Assembly (NCBI GenBank): GCA_963677185.1
Contig: OY781889.1
Span: 1,922,001-1,986,000 of the forward strand
From: G963677185 sp963677185
GTDB lineage: Bacteria; Bacillota; Syntrophomonadia; Syntrophomonadales; Syntrophomonadaceae
Length of the DNA stretch: 64,000 bases
Reading direction: 5' to 3'
Below are positions 1 to 7,646 of this stretch, in pieces; position 1 is the stretch's first letter, and the number at the start of each line of letters is the position of its first letter. Under the pieces are notes generated by a model. It ran no database searches. It was not told where the DNA came from and saw only the letters and a list, made by a program, of their open reading frames with translations. The translations under genes were made by a program, and so were the position numbers.

Positions 1-252
1 TTTTACACCGGGTTTTATGTATTCAAGTATGCCACGGGATTTTCGGCGGCTACGGCGCTTAAACAACAGATAAAGGCTGAAGGAGAGCCGGCGGTTAGCC
101 GTTACATGGAGTTCCTGAAAGCTGGAGGCTCTGACTATCCCATCAATATACTGCAGCGTGCAGGAGTGGACCTTACAAGCCCCGAGCCGGTTATTCAGGC
201 ATTGAAGCTTTTTGGGGATCTGCTGGAAGAACTGGAGGGATTAGTGGAATAG
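1..252 (+). CDS. pepF: Oligoendopeptidase F-type M3 peptidase, C-terminal fragment
   Basis: The open frame enters at base 1 and stops at TAG 250-252, giving the last 83 residues. The segment FYTGFYVFKYATGFSAA followed by FLKAGGSDYPI and RAGVDLTSPEPV matches the conserved C-terminus of PepF-type M3 zinc oligopeptidases, cytoplasmic enzymes that trim short peptides. The HExxH zinc motif would lie upstream, outside the window, so activity cannot be judged here. The last 62 bp overlap the 3' end of the convergent histidine kinase gene. Family assignment is firm from these motifs; the exact subfamily is less certain. Confidence 0.85.
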   Translation, partial: FYTGFYVFKYATGFSAATALKQQIKAEGEPAVSRYMEFLKAGGSDYPINILQRAGVDLTSPEPVIQALKLFGDLLEELEGLVE

Positions 253-1915
253 ATGATGGCACGGACAGGATTTCATCATCCAATTCGCTGCGTTGCCGGT
301 CCAGGGGCAGGGTGAAAATGAAGCGGGCTCCCTGTCCCGGGCTGCTTTCCGCCCAGATTTCCCCATGGTGGCGCTCAATTATTTTATGCACTATGGCCAG
401 CCCGATACCGCTGCCGTCGAATTCGTCCTGTCGGTGAAGGCGTTGAAAGGGCTGGAAAAGCTTGATAGCACTGGAATTTTCGAAACCCACACCGTTGTCT
501 TTTATATAAACCACAGTCTCGCCAGGCCTTTCCTCCAGACCCAGTTCAATCCGGGCTTCATCACGCTGGCTGGTAAATTTCCAGGCATTGGCGACAAGGT
601 TGTTCATGGCGATGCGCATCAAGCCGGTATCGGCAATAACTATCATTTTTTTCGGGCTTGTGAACTGCAACTGCCGCCCGGGTTCAGAGCTGCGCAATTC
701 GTCGATGGCTTCCTGGGCCAGCCTGGCCAGGTCGGTATGACGAATGAAAAGGCTTTGCCGGGAGACCTGCGACAGCCTCAGAAGCCCGTCGATCAGCTGG
801 CTCATTTTGGAACTGGCCTGCCGGATGCGGTTCAGGTAATGCCGGCCTTGCTCATCTAATCCGTCCTGAAAATCATCCAGAAGAATGCGGCTGAAACCGT
901 CCATTGCTCGGAGCGGCGCTTTAAGATCATGAGCCACCGAGTAAGAAAATGATTCCAGATCTTTGTTTACGGCGTGGAGTTGGGCGGTTCGTTCTCTCAC
1001 CCGGGATTCCAGCTCCTGATTGAGATGCAGGATGCGCTGCTCGGCCAGCTTGCGTTCAGTTATGTCGCGGCCTACGCCCAGTATACCACTGACCCGGCCT
1101 TCTTCATTGCGAACGAAGCGAAGGTGCGTTTCACTCCAGAAGGTGCTGCCGTCTTTACGGTAGTATTCCATATCAACGGTATAGTTTATATTATCATGAT
1201 CTTGCTCAAGCTGAAGGCTATCGACCATCATCTGCGTTGCTTTCCGATACGATTCGGCTGTCATATGCCGGTCAAGCGGAATTGATCTCATTTCTTCCAT
1301 CGTGTAACCCCTTTTCCGATATACTGAAGGGGTGGCATAAGTAAAATTCAAATTGAGATCCATCAGCCAGATCGAATCAATCATATTGTCTGTAACCAGG
1401 TGGAAAAGCCGATCCCGCTCTGCCAGAGCCTGGCTGGAGCGCTCGTGTTCCATTTTCAGGCAGGCTTCGTAGGCCAGCATATCCGCCAGTTCAGCATAAT
1501 AAACCTTTAATTCATTGATATATTCGGGAAATTCCTGCACCGAAGCGGATTCTGCTTGTGGATTGGGCACGGCCTTCATCTGGAGTGCCTGTTCGTGAGC
1601 AATATGATATAGAACCAGCCAGCCAGAACAAAACGGTCCGGTCATGATGGGAAACACTAAATTTGCACAGGCGTGCGAGCAATTAAGGACCTGGCTCCGG
1701 CTGCCTGGAGTGCTTTTCTGTAACAATGGAATGATGCAGCCATAAGGAGAGTGGCTGCGTTTGTTCCGACGGGCATCTCCGTTATAATCGGCCAGCAGCG
1801 TTCCGTCATGACCAATCACGGCCACCGGTATTTTTCTGAAGGAATGGAGCCGTTCCAGTAATGAGCGTAATCGGGGCAGGTCTATGAGTTCAGCCAGATT
1901 AACCATTTCGATCAT
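191..1915 (-). CDS. PocR/PAS sensor histidine kinase
   Basis: This is a 574-residue protein without membrane segments, so probably a cytoplasmic sensor. Residues 1-115 look like a PocR-type ligand domain (LAELIDLPRL start, then CSHACANLVFPI and FCSGWLVLYHI, with several cysteines). Residues 170-295 form a PAS/PAC domain ending GVGRDITERK, followed by a coiled coil. The kinase core has the H-box SVAHDLKAPLRA, the N-box MNNLVANAWKF, DNGVGFE and GSGIGLAIVHKI. The start is supported by GAGGT eight bases upstream of the ATG. No response regulator is adjacent, making it an orphan kinase. Its core closely resembles that of the kinase at 35274-37019. The ligand is unknown; PocR domains are generally linked to small hydrocarbon derivatives. 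Confidence 0.88.
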   Translation of the reverse strand: MIEMVNLAELIDLPRLRSLLERLHSFRKIPVAVIGHDGTLLADYNGDARRNKRSHSPYGCIIPLLQKSTPGSRSQVLNCSHACANLVFPIMTGPFCSGWLVLYHIAHEQALQMKAVPNPQAESASVQEFPEYINELKVYYAELADMLAYEACLKMEHERSSQALAERDRLFHLVTDNMIDSIWLMDLNLNFTYATPSVYRKRGYTMEEMRSIPLDRHMTAESYRKATQMMVDSLQLEQDHDNINYTVDMEYYRKDGSTFWSETHLRFVRNEEGRVSGILGVGRDITERKLAEQRILHLNQELESRVRERTAQLHAVNKDLESFSYSVAHDLKAPLRAMDGFSRILLDDFQDGLDEQGRHYLNRIRQASSKMSQLIDGLLRLSQVSRQSLFIRHTDLARLAQEAIDELRSSEPGRQLQFTSPKKMIVIADTGLMRIAMNNLVANAWKFTSQRDEARIELGLEERPGETVVYIKDNGVGFENSSAIKLFQPFQRLHRQDEFDGSGIGLAIVHKIIERHHGEIWAESSPGQGARFIFTLPLDRQRSELDDEILSVPSSIPLIPPVLPADPQKASMPE

Positions 1916-2139
1916 AGAATAACCTCGCGATGGAATGGCTTGCGTTTTCCTGGTTCGATGCAGAAGGAAGATAGCGTATTGAAGGTATTCTCTTTACAAT
2001 ATTTTATTCTGTTTGGCCTATTAATGCAAACATTCAATATCGACAGGGTGCTCGCACCGCCATAGTCCGAAGCGATTGCTCGAAACCGGCAACTCGGTTA
2101 AAATATTGGCATGATCTGGTATGAAAGCGGGGGACGAAG

Positions 2140-2703
2140 ATGGACGATTTTAATGGAAATCAACAGAATGGAACCGAAAATATGGATAAATCGGAGCAAT
2201 ATGACAAATCAGGCGATTTTATTTTTGAGGAAAAGTACAGCGAACCGATGAACGCCCGGGAACAGGATTTTTACCAGCGTTTGCGCGGCAGGATGCGCAG
2301 TTGGGCTGAATCTGAAGAAGGACGCAAATACCGCTGGACTGAATACTTGATGATGGCTCCGGATTTGTTTCACTTGCTATGCCGTCTGACCATTGATCCG
2401 GACGTCCTTTTTACCGACAAGCTCAAGCTTGGTGCAGCTATTGCGTATTTTATATCACCGTTCGATATTATTCCTGAAGTCATTCTGGGGCCTATCGGTT
2501 ATGCCGATGACATTGTTATCGCCGCTTATGTATTAAATTCTATTGTGAATAACACCAGCCCCGAGGTTGTGAGCCGCAACTGGGCCGGCGAAGGCGAAAT
2601 CCTGGAGCTGAGCCAGAAGCTGCTTCATAAGGCCGATGAAATGATAGGCGCCGGGACCTGGCAGAATATCAAGGCGATGTTCGGCAAAGGCTTTAAGAAA
2701 TAG
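2140..2703 (+). CDS. YkvA-family (DUF1232) protein
   Basis: The 187-residue product has a charged N-terminal half (residues 1-75). The DUF1232 core is at about 95-130, with DKLKLGAAIAYFISPFDIIP followed by GYADDIVIAAYVLNSI. The short hydrophobic SPxDxIPE segment is diagnostic of YkvA-like proteins, thought to be small membrane-associated proteins of unknown function. Translation starts at an ATG seven bases after GGGGGA. The gene stands alone, with the kinase divergent upstream and an XRE regulator convergent downstream. The family call is reliable; no function can be given. Confidence 0.85.
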   Translation: MDDFNGNQQNGTENMDKSEQYDKSGDFIFEEKYSEPMNAREQDFYQRLRGRMRSWAESEEGRKYRWTEYLMMAPDLFHLLCRLTIDPDVLFTDKLKLGAAIAYFISPFDIIPEVILGPIGYADDIVIAAYVLNSIVNNTSPEVVSRNWAGEGEILELSQKLLHKADEMIGAGTWQNIKAMFGKGFKK

Positions 2704-2760
2704 TCAGGGAACCGGACCTGATTGCATTGTTTTGATTTGCAGACCCTGTCGCCGGCCCGA

Positions 2761-3162
2761 TTATTTATTGCGGTTTCGATCCTTTTCCCAGAGAATGAAT
2801 TCCATTACAGCCCGGCGCCGGTCTTCAGGGAGATCGCAAAGGGCTGCCACAATATCGGCGATTTCCCGGTCGGTTTTCAGAGTAACCTGGCTGCCAGAGT
2901 GCTCGGGCGCCAGGCGTAAAAGTACGCGCTGCGGGCGGCCGTCTTTAACGCCGTCATCCATAGCCTCCAGGAAATAATTCAATGGTTTATCAAGGATCTC
3001 GGCTACCTTTTTTAGCTGGGCCAGGTAAATACGGCTTTTGCCTTTTTCATAGTTAGACAGGGTCGGCTGCGAACATCCCATCAGGCTGGCCATTTGCTCC
3101 TGGTTCAAGCCGGCTTCCTCGCGGGCCAGTTGAATGCGTTTTCCAAGCTTTTTTGAAGCCAC
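2761..3162 (-). CDS. XRE-family helix-turn-helix regulator
   Basis: I place the start at GTG 3160-3162 because AAAGGAG lies seven bases upstream; an earlier ATG at 3186 would bury this ribosome site. The 133-residue product has an N-terminal HTH_3 domain (GKRIQLAREEAGLNQEQMAS, then SQPTLSNYEKGKSR), then a linker and a C-terminal helix DLPEDRRRAVMEFI. It is a close paralogue of the XRE protein at 53023-53373, sharing both the DNA-binding domain and the C-terminal helix. It follows the membrane protein at 3196-4086 by 33 bp on the same strand, so the two are probably co-transcribed. Its targets are unknown. Confidence 0.88.
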   Translation of the reverse strand: MASKKLGKRIQLAREEAGLNQEQMASLMGCSQPTLSNYEKGKSRIYLAQLKKVAEILDKPLNYFLEAMDDGVKDGRPQRVLLRLAPEHSGSQVTLKTDREIADIVAALCDLPEDRRRAVMEFILWEKDRNRNK

Positions 3163-3195
3163 ATCTATTCTCCTTTCGCAAGGCAAAATCTATGA

Positions 3196-4086
3196 TTAGT
3201 GATTGAGTTCCTCCAGTTTTATCAGGGCATCCTTGATCAAGAGAGCGCCTTCTTCCATTAATTGGCTGGCGTGCTCGATTTTATCCGGCTTTTTTTGTTC
3301 CATTCCGGTTAACAAAGTATCGGCCGCTTCGTCCATTTTGTCCATCCCCTGAATTAAATCACGGTGGGCAAAGCGGCAGGCATAAGGAGGAGACAAATGG
3401 CGGGATTCCTGTACGGCCTTCTTCAACGAGGTGATTTGTTCGTTCATGTCTTTCTTCCAGGCGGAGTTGCCGGAAGAAGGATCGTAAGACAAAGCCAAAC
3501 GTCCGATGGCGTCAATGGCCAGCCCCGTATCTTCGATAATAAACGCACTTTCCCGGCTGTACTCAGCAATTTCCAGACGTTCACGCGCGCGCATATATTC
3601 GCCGGCTACGGAGCTGTCAAACACGCGGTAAATATCGTCGATGGGATTGGAAGCCCCCAGGCTGCCAATCAGGCAAGTACAGGCTAATAGAACCATGACT
3701 ATTAGAAGGTCGCGAAAGGTGGAGGCAGGATTTTCGGCAACGGTGTCCGCCGTTGTCTGGCTTTCATCAATGAGTGCCTGAACACAACCGCTTACAATTG
3801 TATCAGGATTGCCGGCATGGGATGGCGGAGCTTCGACCGATGCTTTGGCGAGCTCGCTTTCGACCGGCGGACATGTTTCCTCGGCCACTTCTTCCGATTG
3901 CGTGGCATCGGAAGGAATCGAAGCCGACTCATCCAATTCCGCCGGCTGTATGATAGCAGGATCAGATTCATCGTTCACCTTGCCGGTGGTGAATGGTCTG
4001 GCGTCAGTAGACTCGGTCAGGGGAATACTGCCAGATGATTCATTATTAGCCGCTTGGTCAGAATCCGGTCCCAGGCTTTTTTCCAT
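3196..4086 (-). CDS. Hypothetical single-pass membrane protein with acidic N-terminal region
   Basis: I do not recognise a family. The start is taken at ATG 4084-4086 because GGAGGG lies five bases upstream; a longer frame to 4140 has no ribosome site. The 296-residue protein begins with about 120 Ser/Glu/Asp-rich, low-complexity residues. One transmembrane segment follows (LLIVMVLLACTCLIGSLGA, about 130-148), then a roughly 150-residue probably extracytoplasmic, helical, charged domain with heptad-like character. The topology suggests a membrane-tethered protein with a disordered cytoplasmic tail. It lies just upstream of the XRE gene on the same strand, so a regulatory link is possible but unproven. 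Confidence 0.7.
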   Translation of the reverse strand: MEKSLGPDSDQAANNESSGSIPLTESTDARPFTTGKVNDESDPAIIQPAELDESASIPSDATQSEEVAEETCPPVESELAKASVEAPPSHAGNPDTIVSGCVQALIDESQTTADTVAENPASTFRDLLIVMVLLACTCLIGSLGASNPIDDIYRVFDSSVAGEYMRARERLEIAEYSRESAFIIEDTGLAIDAIGRLALSYDPSSGNSAWKKDMNEQITSLKKAVQESRHLSPPYACRFAHRDLIQGMDKMDEAADTLLTGMEQKKPDKIEHASQLMEEGALLIKDALIKLEELNH

Positions 4087-4244
4087 TAATACCCTCCGCA
4101 GAGAAGTGTAGCAGCCCCGCCAATATCTTGCAGACTGCATAGCTTAATAATTATAACTCTTATACATCGCGCTGTTCAATCCTGCCGCCAATTATGGGGA
4201 TTTTAACCGGACTTTAGAAGGCATGACGGCATTGGATTTGCGGG

Positions 4245-4273
4245 TGGAAATTTTATACCAGCCTGGATATAAT
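4245..4273 (+). promoter_or_regulatory. Candidate sigma-A promoter of the tetR-type gene
   Basis: A perfect TATAAT at 4268-4273 sits 17 bases after TGGAAA (4245-4250; four of six matches to TTGACA). Transcription would start near 4280, directly at the palindrome at 4282-4293. Confidence 0.55.
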
Positions 4274-4281
4274 AGAAATAA

Positions 4282-4293
4282 CCGGTCGACCGG
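4282..4293. promoter_or_regulatory. Candidate TetR operator palindrome
   Basis: CCGGTCGACCGG is a perfect 12-bp palindrome covering the predicted transcription start and lying 22 bp before the TetR start codon. TetR regulators usually bind such palindromes at their own promoters, so autorepression is the natural reading. The binding itself is inferred. Confidence 0.5.
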
Positions 4294-4315
4294 CTGACAA
4301 GGAGTTGATATATAA

Positions 4316-4933
4316 TTGAACAATCATGATGCCAAAAACAGCAACCCAAGCCCTATCAACCCGGCAGGATCAGGCGGTGGCATCACCACCAGGCAGCTGA
4401 TTTTGGACGCAGCTAGCAATCTCATCATGAGATACGGCGTGGAAGGTACCAGCCTGGCTGACATAGCCAGGGAAACCGGGATTAGCAAAGGCACCCTTTT
4501 TTACCATTTCCCATCAAAAAACGAATTGGTTTACGAAGTAACCGACCAGCATTTCAGCCGCATTACCAACAAGCTTATTGACACCGCCAGAGAACTGCGA
4601 GCCGCTAAATCACGGACCGACATTTTTGCTCTGGCCTTGAACACCATAATTACCGACGAAAGGCGGGGGAGGCTAAACCTGTACCTGCTGGCAGATGCGG
4701 TAACCGACAATGAAGAGCTGCGGCTGCGCTTCCGTGACAAATTCAGGGAATACCGCGAACTTATGAAAGAGTTCATAGGCCTGACCATGCCCGATGAAAC
4801 CGATAATGAACGCATTGAAGCCCTGGCATCTCTGTATGTTGCAGTGGTAAACGGACTGGTTACACAATGGCTAATTGAGCAGGAGGAAACCCCGGTCAAG
4901 CAAATATCTGATATCCTGGCTGCGTGGAAATAA
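4316..4933 (+). CDS. TetR/AcrR-family transcriptional regulator
   Basis: The 205-residue protein starts at TTG 4316, eleven bases after AAGGAG. After a flexible 25-residue head comes the TetR helix-turn-helix (LILDAASNLIMRYGVEGTSL, then IARETGISKGTLFYHFPSKN, about 28-75), followed by an all-helical ligand and dimer domain typical in length for the family. It precedes the EAL-HDOD gene by 85 bp on the same strand and may be co-transcribed with it. A perfect palindrome lies in its own promoter. The inducer and other targets cannot be read from the sequence. Confidence 0.9.
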   Translation: MNNHDAKNSNPSPINPAGSGGGITTRQLILDAASNLIMRYGVEGTSLADIARETGISKGTLFYHFPSKNELVYEVTDQHFSRITNKLIDTARELRAAKSRTDIFALALNTIITDERRGRLNLYLLADAVTDNEELRLRFRDKFREYRELMKEFIGLTMPDETDNERIEALASLYVAVVNGLVTQWLIEQEETPVKQISDILAAWK

Positions 4934-5018
4934 GGGGCCAACAGTGTGGTAAAATATCAGCAGAAGCCTGTTGCGAAGATCCCGGCTGTTTATACCGGCA
5001 ATCGGAGGGTGCATGGTT

Positions 5019-6230
5019 ATGGATTACTATGTCGCCAGACAACCGATTTTTGATTTGCGAACCAGGGTATTCGGCTATGAGCTGTTATACCGCTCCGGAG
5101 CCAGGTTCGGGCATTTGCCTGTTCACGGTGATGTTAAGACCCTGGAAGTGATTAACAACAGCTTCATGCTGATCGGATTTGAACAAATGACCAGAGGCCG
5201 CAAGGCATTTGTAAACTTCACCCGCAGCCTGCTCGAACAGGACGTGGCCACTATTCTGCCGCCCCAGCATGTGGTAATTGAAATCCTTGAAGACATCGAA
5301 CCGGACGATAGCGTGCTGAAGGCCTGCCGACACCTGAAGAAAATGGGCTATACTATTGCCCTGGACGATTTCGTTTATGACAGCAACTATGAGCCCTTTC
5401 TGGAAGTAGCCGATATTATCAAGGTGGATTTTCGCGCGTCCGCCACTCTGGAAGAGCGCCGGGCCATTACCAGGATCTCCCGGAACCGCCCGCTGCGTTT
5501 TCTGGCTGAAAAAGTGGAGACCAAAGAAGAGGTGGAAATGGCCATCAAGCTGGGTTATGTGTTTCTTCAAGGCTATTTTTATGAAAAACCAGTCTTGATG
5601 GTAGCCAAAGACATTCCTCCAGCCAAGCACGTATATTTTAAGCTGCTTCAGGAAGTGAACAAACCGGATCTGGACATGAATAGGATTGAATCCCTGATCG
5701 AAAAAGATCCCTCCTTGATGGTTAAATTGTTAAGGTTTATTAATTCGGCTGCTTTCGGATTGCGGAACAAAGTCTCCGCCATCCGTCAGGCCCTTGTTTT
5801 GTTAGGGCCAATAGAAGTGCGCAAATGGATATCCATAGTGGTTATGCATGGGATATCCAGCGACAAGACTGATGAGTTGATAGTCAAGGCCATCAGTAGA
5901 GCCTACCAGTGTGAACAGTATTCCCGGGCGGCAGGCATGGAAGGCCGCAGTTCGGCTCTTTTTTTAATGGGACTGCTTTCGCTTATTGACGTAATGCTGG
6001 AACGGCCTATGGATTATCTAATGGAAGAGCTTTTCCTGGAAGAAGATATCAAAAGCGCTCTGACTGGAAAGGCAGGGAAAATGAAAGACATCCTGGATAT
6101 GGTAGTCTGTTATGAAAGAGGCAACTGGGAGAAATGCGAGCCGTTGTGGACCCAATACTTTATGGACGGGGGAGACGCAGGAGGTCTCTATTTAAAATCG
6201 CTGGATTTTGCCAGTCAACTGGCCGAGTGA
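5019..6230 (+). CDS. YuxH-like EAL-HDOD signalling protein
   Basis: The 403-residue product starts at ATG 5019, nine bases after GGAGGG; ATG 5013 is only three bases away and less likely. Residues 1-190 form an EAL-like domain (QPIFDLRTRVFGYELLYRS; IALDDFVYD; KVDFRA; EKVETKEEV). Several catalytic positions of active c-di-GMP phosphodiesterases are altered: ELL replaces EAL, and DDFV lacks the usual glycine. Residues about 200-390 form an HDOD domain (LLQEVNKPDLD, EKDPSLMVKLLRFINSAAFG). This is the YuxH/CdgJ architecture, usually a c-di-GMP or protein-protein signalling module rather than an enzyme. The catalytic inference comes from motif inspection only. Confidence 0.88.
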   Translation: MDYYVARQPIFDLRTRVFGYELLYRSGARFGHLPVHGDVKTLEVINNSFMLIGFEQMTRGRKAFVNFTRSLLEQDVATILPPQHVVIEILEDIEPDDSVLKACRHLKKMGYTIALDDFVYDSNYEPFLEVADIIKVDFRASATLEERRAITRISRNRPLRFLAEKVETKEEVEMAIKLGYVFLQGYFYEKPVLMVAKDIPPAKHVYFKLLQEVNKPDLDMNRIESLIEKDPSLMVKLLRFINSAAFGLRNKVSAIRQALVLLGPIEVRKWISIVVMHGISSDKTDELIVKAISRAYQCEQYSRAAGMEGRSSALFLMGLLSLIDVMLERPMDYLMEELFLEEDIKSALTGKAGKMKDILDMVVCYERGNWEKCEPLWTQYFMDGGDAGGLYLKSLDFASQLAE

Positions 6231-6294
6231 AACGATCGGTTCAAAAGCTGTAAAGTATGTACTTTCATGCCGGAATTGACGAATTACTCTTCTA

Positions 6295-6380
6295 ATGCTG
6301 GCCAATGAATGTTTTAAGAAGAGCGGGTTGTTCTGGACAACAGCATTTATTAGGTCTATACTATTTCGTAGAATAAATGC
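6295..6380 (+). promoter_or_regulatory. Structured leader upstream of the cobalt transporter operon
   Basis: Two helices here compete. ATGCTG (6295-6300) can pair with CAGCAT (6341-6346), while GCATTTAT (6343-6350) pairs perfectly with ATAAATGC (6373-6380). Because they share bases 6343-6346, only one can form at a time. A terminator-like hairpin follows at 6427-6480 and cbiM begins 100 bases later. This is the layout of an attenuator or riboswitch, but I find no consensus of the cobalamin riboswitch and cannot confirm the NiCo class. Confidence 0.4.
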
Positions 6381-6426
6381 CGTTATGAAGGCGGCGGTTC
6401 CGTTAGTACCTCTAGTATCAGCAACG

Positions 6427-6480
6427 AAAGCCATGAAGGCAGAACAGGGCGGAAGCCCTGGTGCTTTATGGCTTTTTTTA
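6427..6480 (+). terminator. Rho-independent terminator or attenuator before cbiM
   Basis: AAAGCCAT (6427-6434) pairs with ATGGCTTT (6468-6475), and an inner AGGGC-GGAA-GCCCT hairpin sits inside. A run of seven T begins at 6473. It may simply end the EAL-HDOD transcript, or act as the off-switch of the leader. Confidence 0.7.
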
Positions 6481-6580
6481 TTTGCAAGTACGGTTACTAT
6501 TGTTTAAGGCCTTGGGTAGTGAGCCTGCGGCAAGTGCTGATGGATTAGAGGATAGTTTGCAATACAGGGGAGGGTTAAAA

Positions 6581-7267
6581 ATGCATATTCCAGATGGTTA
6601 TTTGGCTCCGCAGGTGGCTATTCCCTTTGCGGTTCTGATGGTCCCGGTGCTTGGTGCGGCGGTCAAAAATGTGAAAAAGGAACTCAAGAAAAAGGATGTA
6701 CCATTATTGAGTGTGGGAGCAGCGTTTTGCTTCACCGTGATGATGTTTAATCTGCCGATTCCAGGCGGTAGTTCAGCACATGCAGTTGGGGCAGTGCTGC
6801 TGGCCATTTTGCTGGGCCCATGGGCGGCCTGCATCGGCGTATCGGTGGCCCTGGCCATACAAGCGGTCGTGTTCGGCGACGGCGGAATTATGGCCCTGGG
6901 GGCTAATTGCTTCAATATGGGTTTAGTAATGCCTTTTGTCGGCTATTATACATACAAGCTGATAAAGGGTAATTCGGAATCGTTTTCGACCCGTGCCTTG
7001 ATCGCGGGTTTTATTGCAGGCTATATCGGCTTGAATTTCGCGGCGTTCACGACTTCGTTAGAATTCGGTTCTCAATACAGCCTTTTCCAGGATGCCAGCG
7101 GCACTCCGCTCTATTTTATGTTTCCGTTAAAGGTGGCGGTAGCTGCCATGATGTCTGAACACCTGCTTATAGCTGGACCTGTAGAAGGCCTGGTCACATT
7201 TCTTGGTTTAACATTCGTAGCCAAAACCTATCCTGAACTGGCATTAAAACCCGGGGAGGTGGCGTAA
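6581..7267 (+). CDS. cbiM: CbiM, substrate-binding membrane component of a cobalt/nickel ECF transporter
   Basis: The start is ATG 6581, six bases after GGGGAGGG. The 228-residue protein begins MHIPDGYLAP, the CbiM/NikM signature in which the N-terminal Met-His binds the metal ion; this fixes the start exactly. Several membrane segments follow, with PIPGGSSAHAVG, the region that brings further histidine to the site, at about 65-76. It is the S-component that captures Co2+ or Ni2+ and hands it to the EcfT/EcfA module encoded next. The following gene starts two bases after the stop. Cobalt versus nickel specificity cannot be decided from the sequence; CbiM is used as the commonest name. Confidence 0.92.
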   Translation: MHIPDGYLAPQVAIPFAVLMVPVLGAAVKNVKKELKKKDVPLLSVGAAFCFTVMMFNLPIPGGSSAHAVGAVLLAILLGPWAACIGVSVALAIQAVVFGDGGIMALGANCFNMGLVMPFVGYYTYKLIKGNSESFSTRALIAGFIAGYIGLNFAAFTTSLEFGSQYSLFQDASGTPLYFMFPLKVAVAAMMSEHLLIAGPVEGLVTFLGLTFVAKTYPELALKPGEVA

Positions 7268-7269
7268 TT

Positions 7270-7584
7270 ATGTTTGCAAGATATAAAATGCTGTGGATCG
7301 CCCTGGTTCTGATGGTCATTTTATGTCCTCTTGGATTAGTTGCTACCGGCACCGCTTTCGGAGAGTGGGGCATTGACCAGTTGGAAGAAGAGGCTGGCTT
7401 TATTCCAGCCGGTCTGGAACACTATGCTGATTTCTGGGAATATTCAGTGCTGCCGGATTACGGGTTTCCCGATGCGGGAGAAGAAACATCAACAGCCGTT
7501 GCCGGATACGTGTTTTCGGCGATAACCGGTATTGTACTGGTGGCAGGGATAATGATAATATTTGGGAAAGCTCTTGAAGAATAA
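7270..7584 (+). CDS. cbiN: CbiN-like PDGLE-domain small subunit of the metal transporter
   Basis: The 104-residue protein has an N-terminal membrane segment (MLWIALVLMVILCPLGLVA), an extracytoplasmic loop with GEWGIDQLEEEAGFIPAGLE, and a C-terminal membrane segment (FSAITGIVLVAGIMIIFG). That matches the PDGLE/CbiN-NikN small component, which supports metal loading of CbiM. The start ATG follows GGAGGTGG located in the end of cbiM, indicating translational coupling. The PDGLE type is also found in nickel (NikMN) systems, so specificity stays open. Confidence 0.85.
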   Translation: MFARYKMLWIALVLMVILCPLGLVATGTAFGEWGIDQLEEEAGFIPAGLEHYADFWEYSVLPDYGFPDAGEETSTAVAGYVFSAITGIVLVAGIMIIFGKALEE

Positions 7585-7646
7585 CAGAAGAAGGCTCTTT
7601 CCCGAAGCAAAGATGGTTTCATGAGCCGATTAAGGAATAATGATAA

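Noticed and set aside
293..859. Forward frame of 188 codons
   Set aside because: It lies entirely within the histidine kinase gene on the other strand and has no recognisable motif.
6230..6580. Cobalamin riboswitch upstream of cbiM
   Set aside because: The conserved B12-box and core motifs are not found, so only an unclassified structured leader is claimed.
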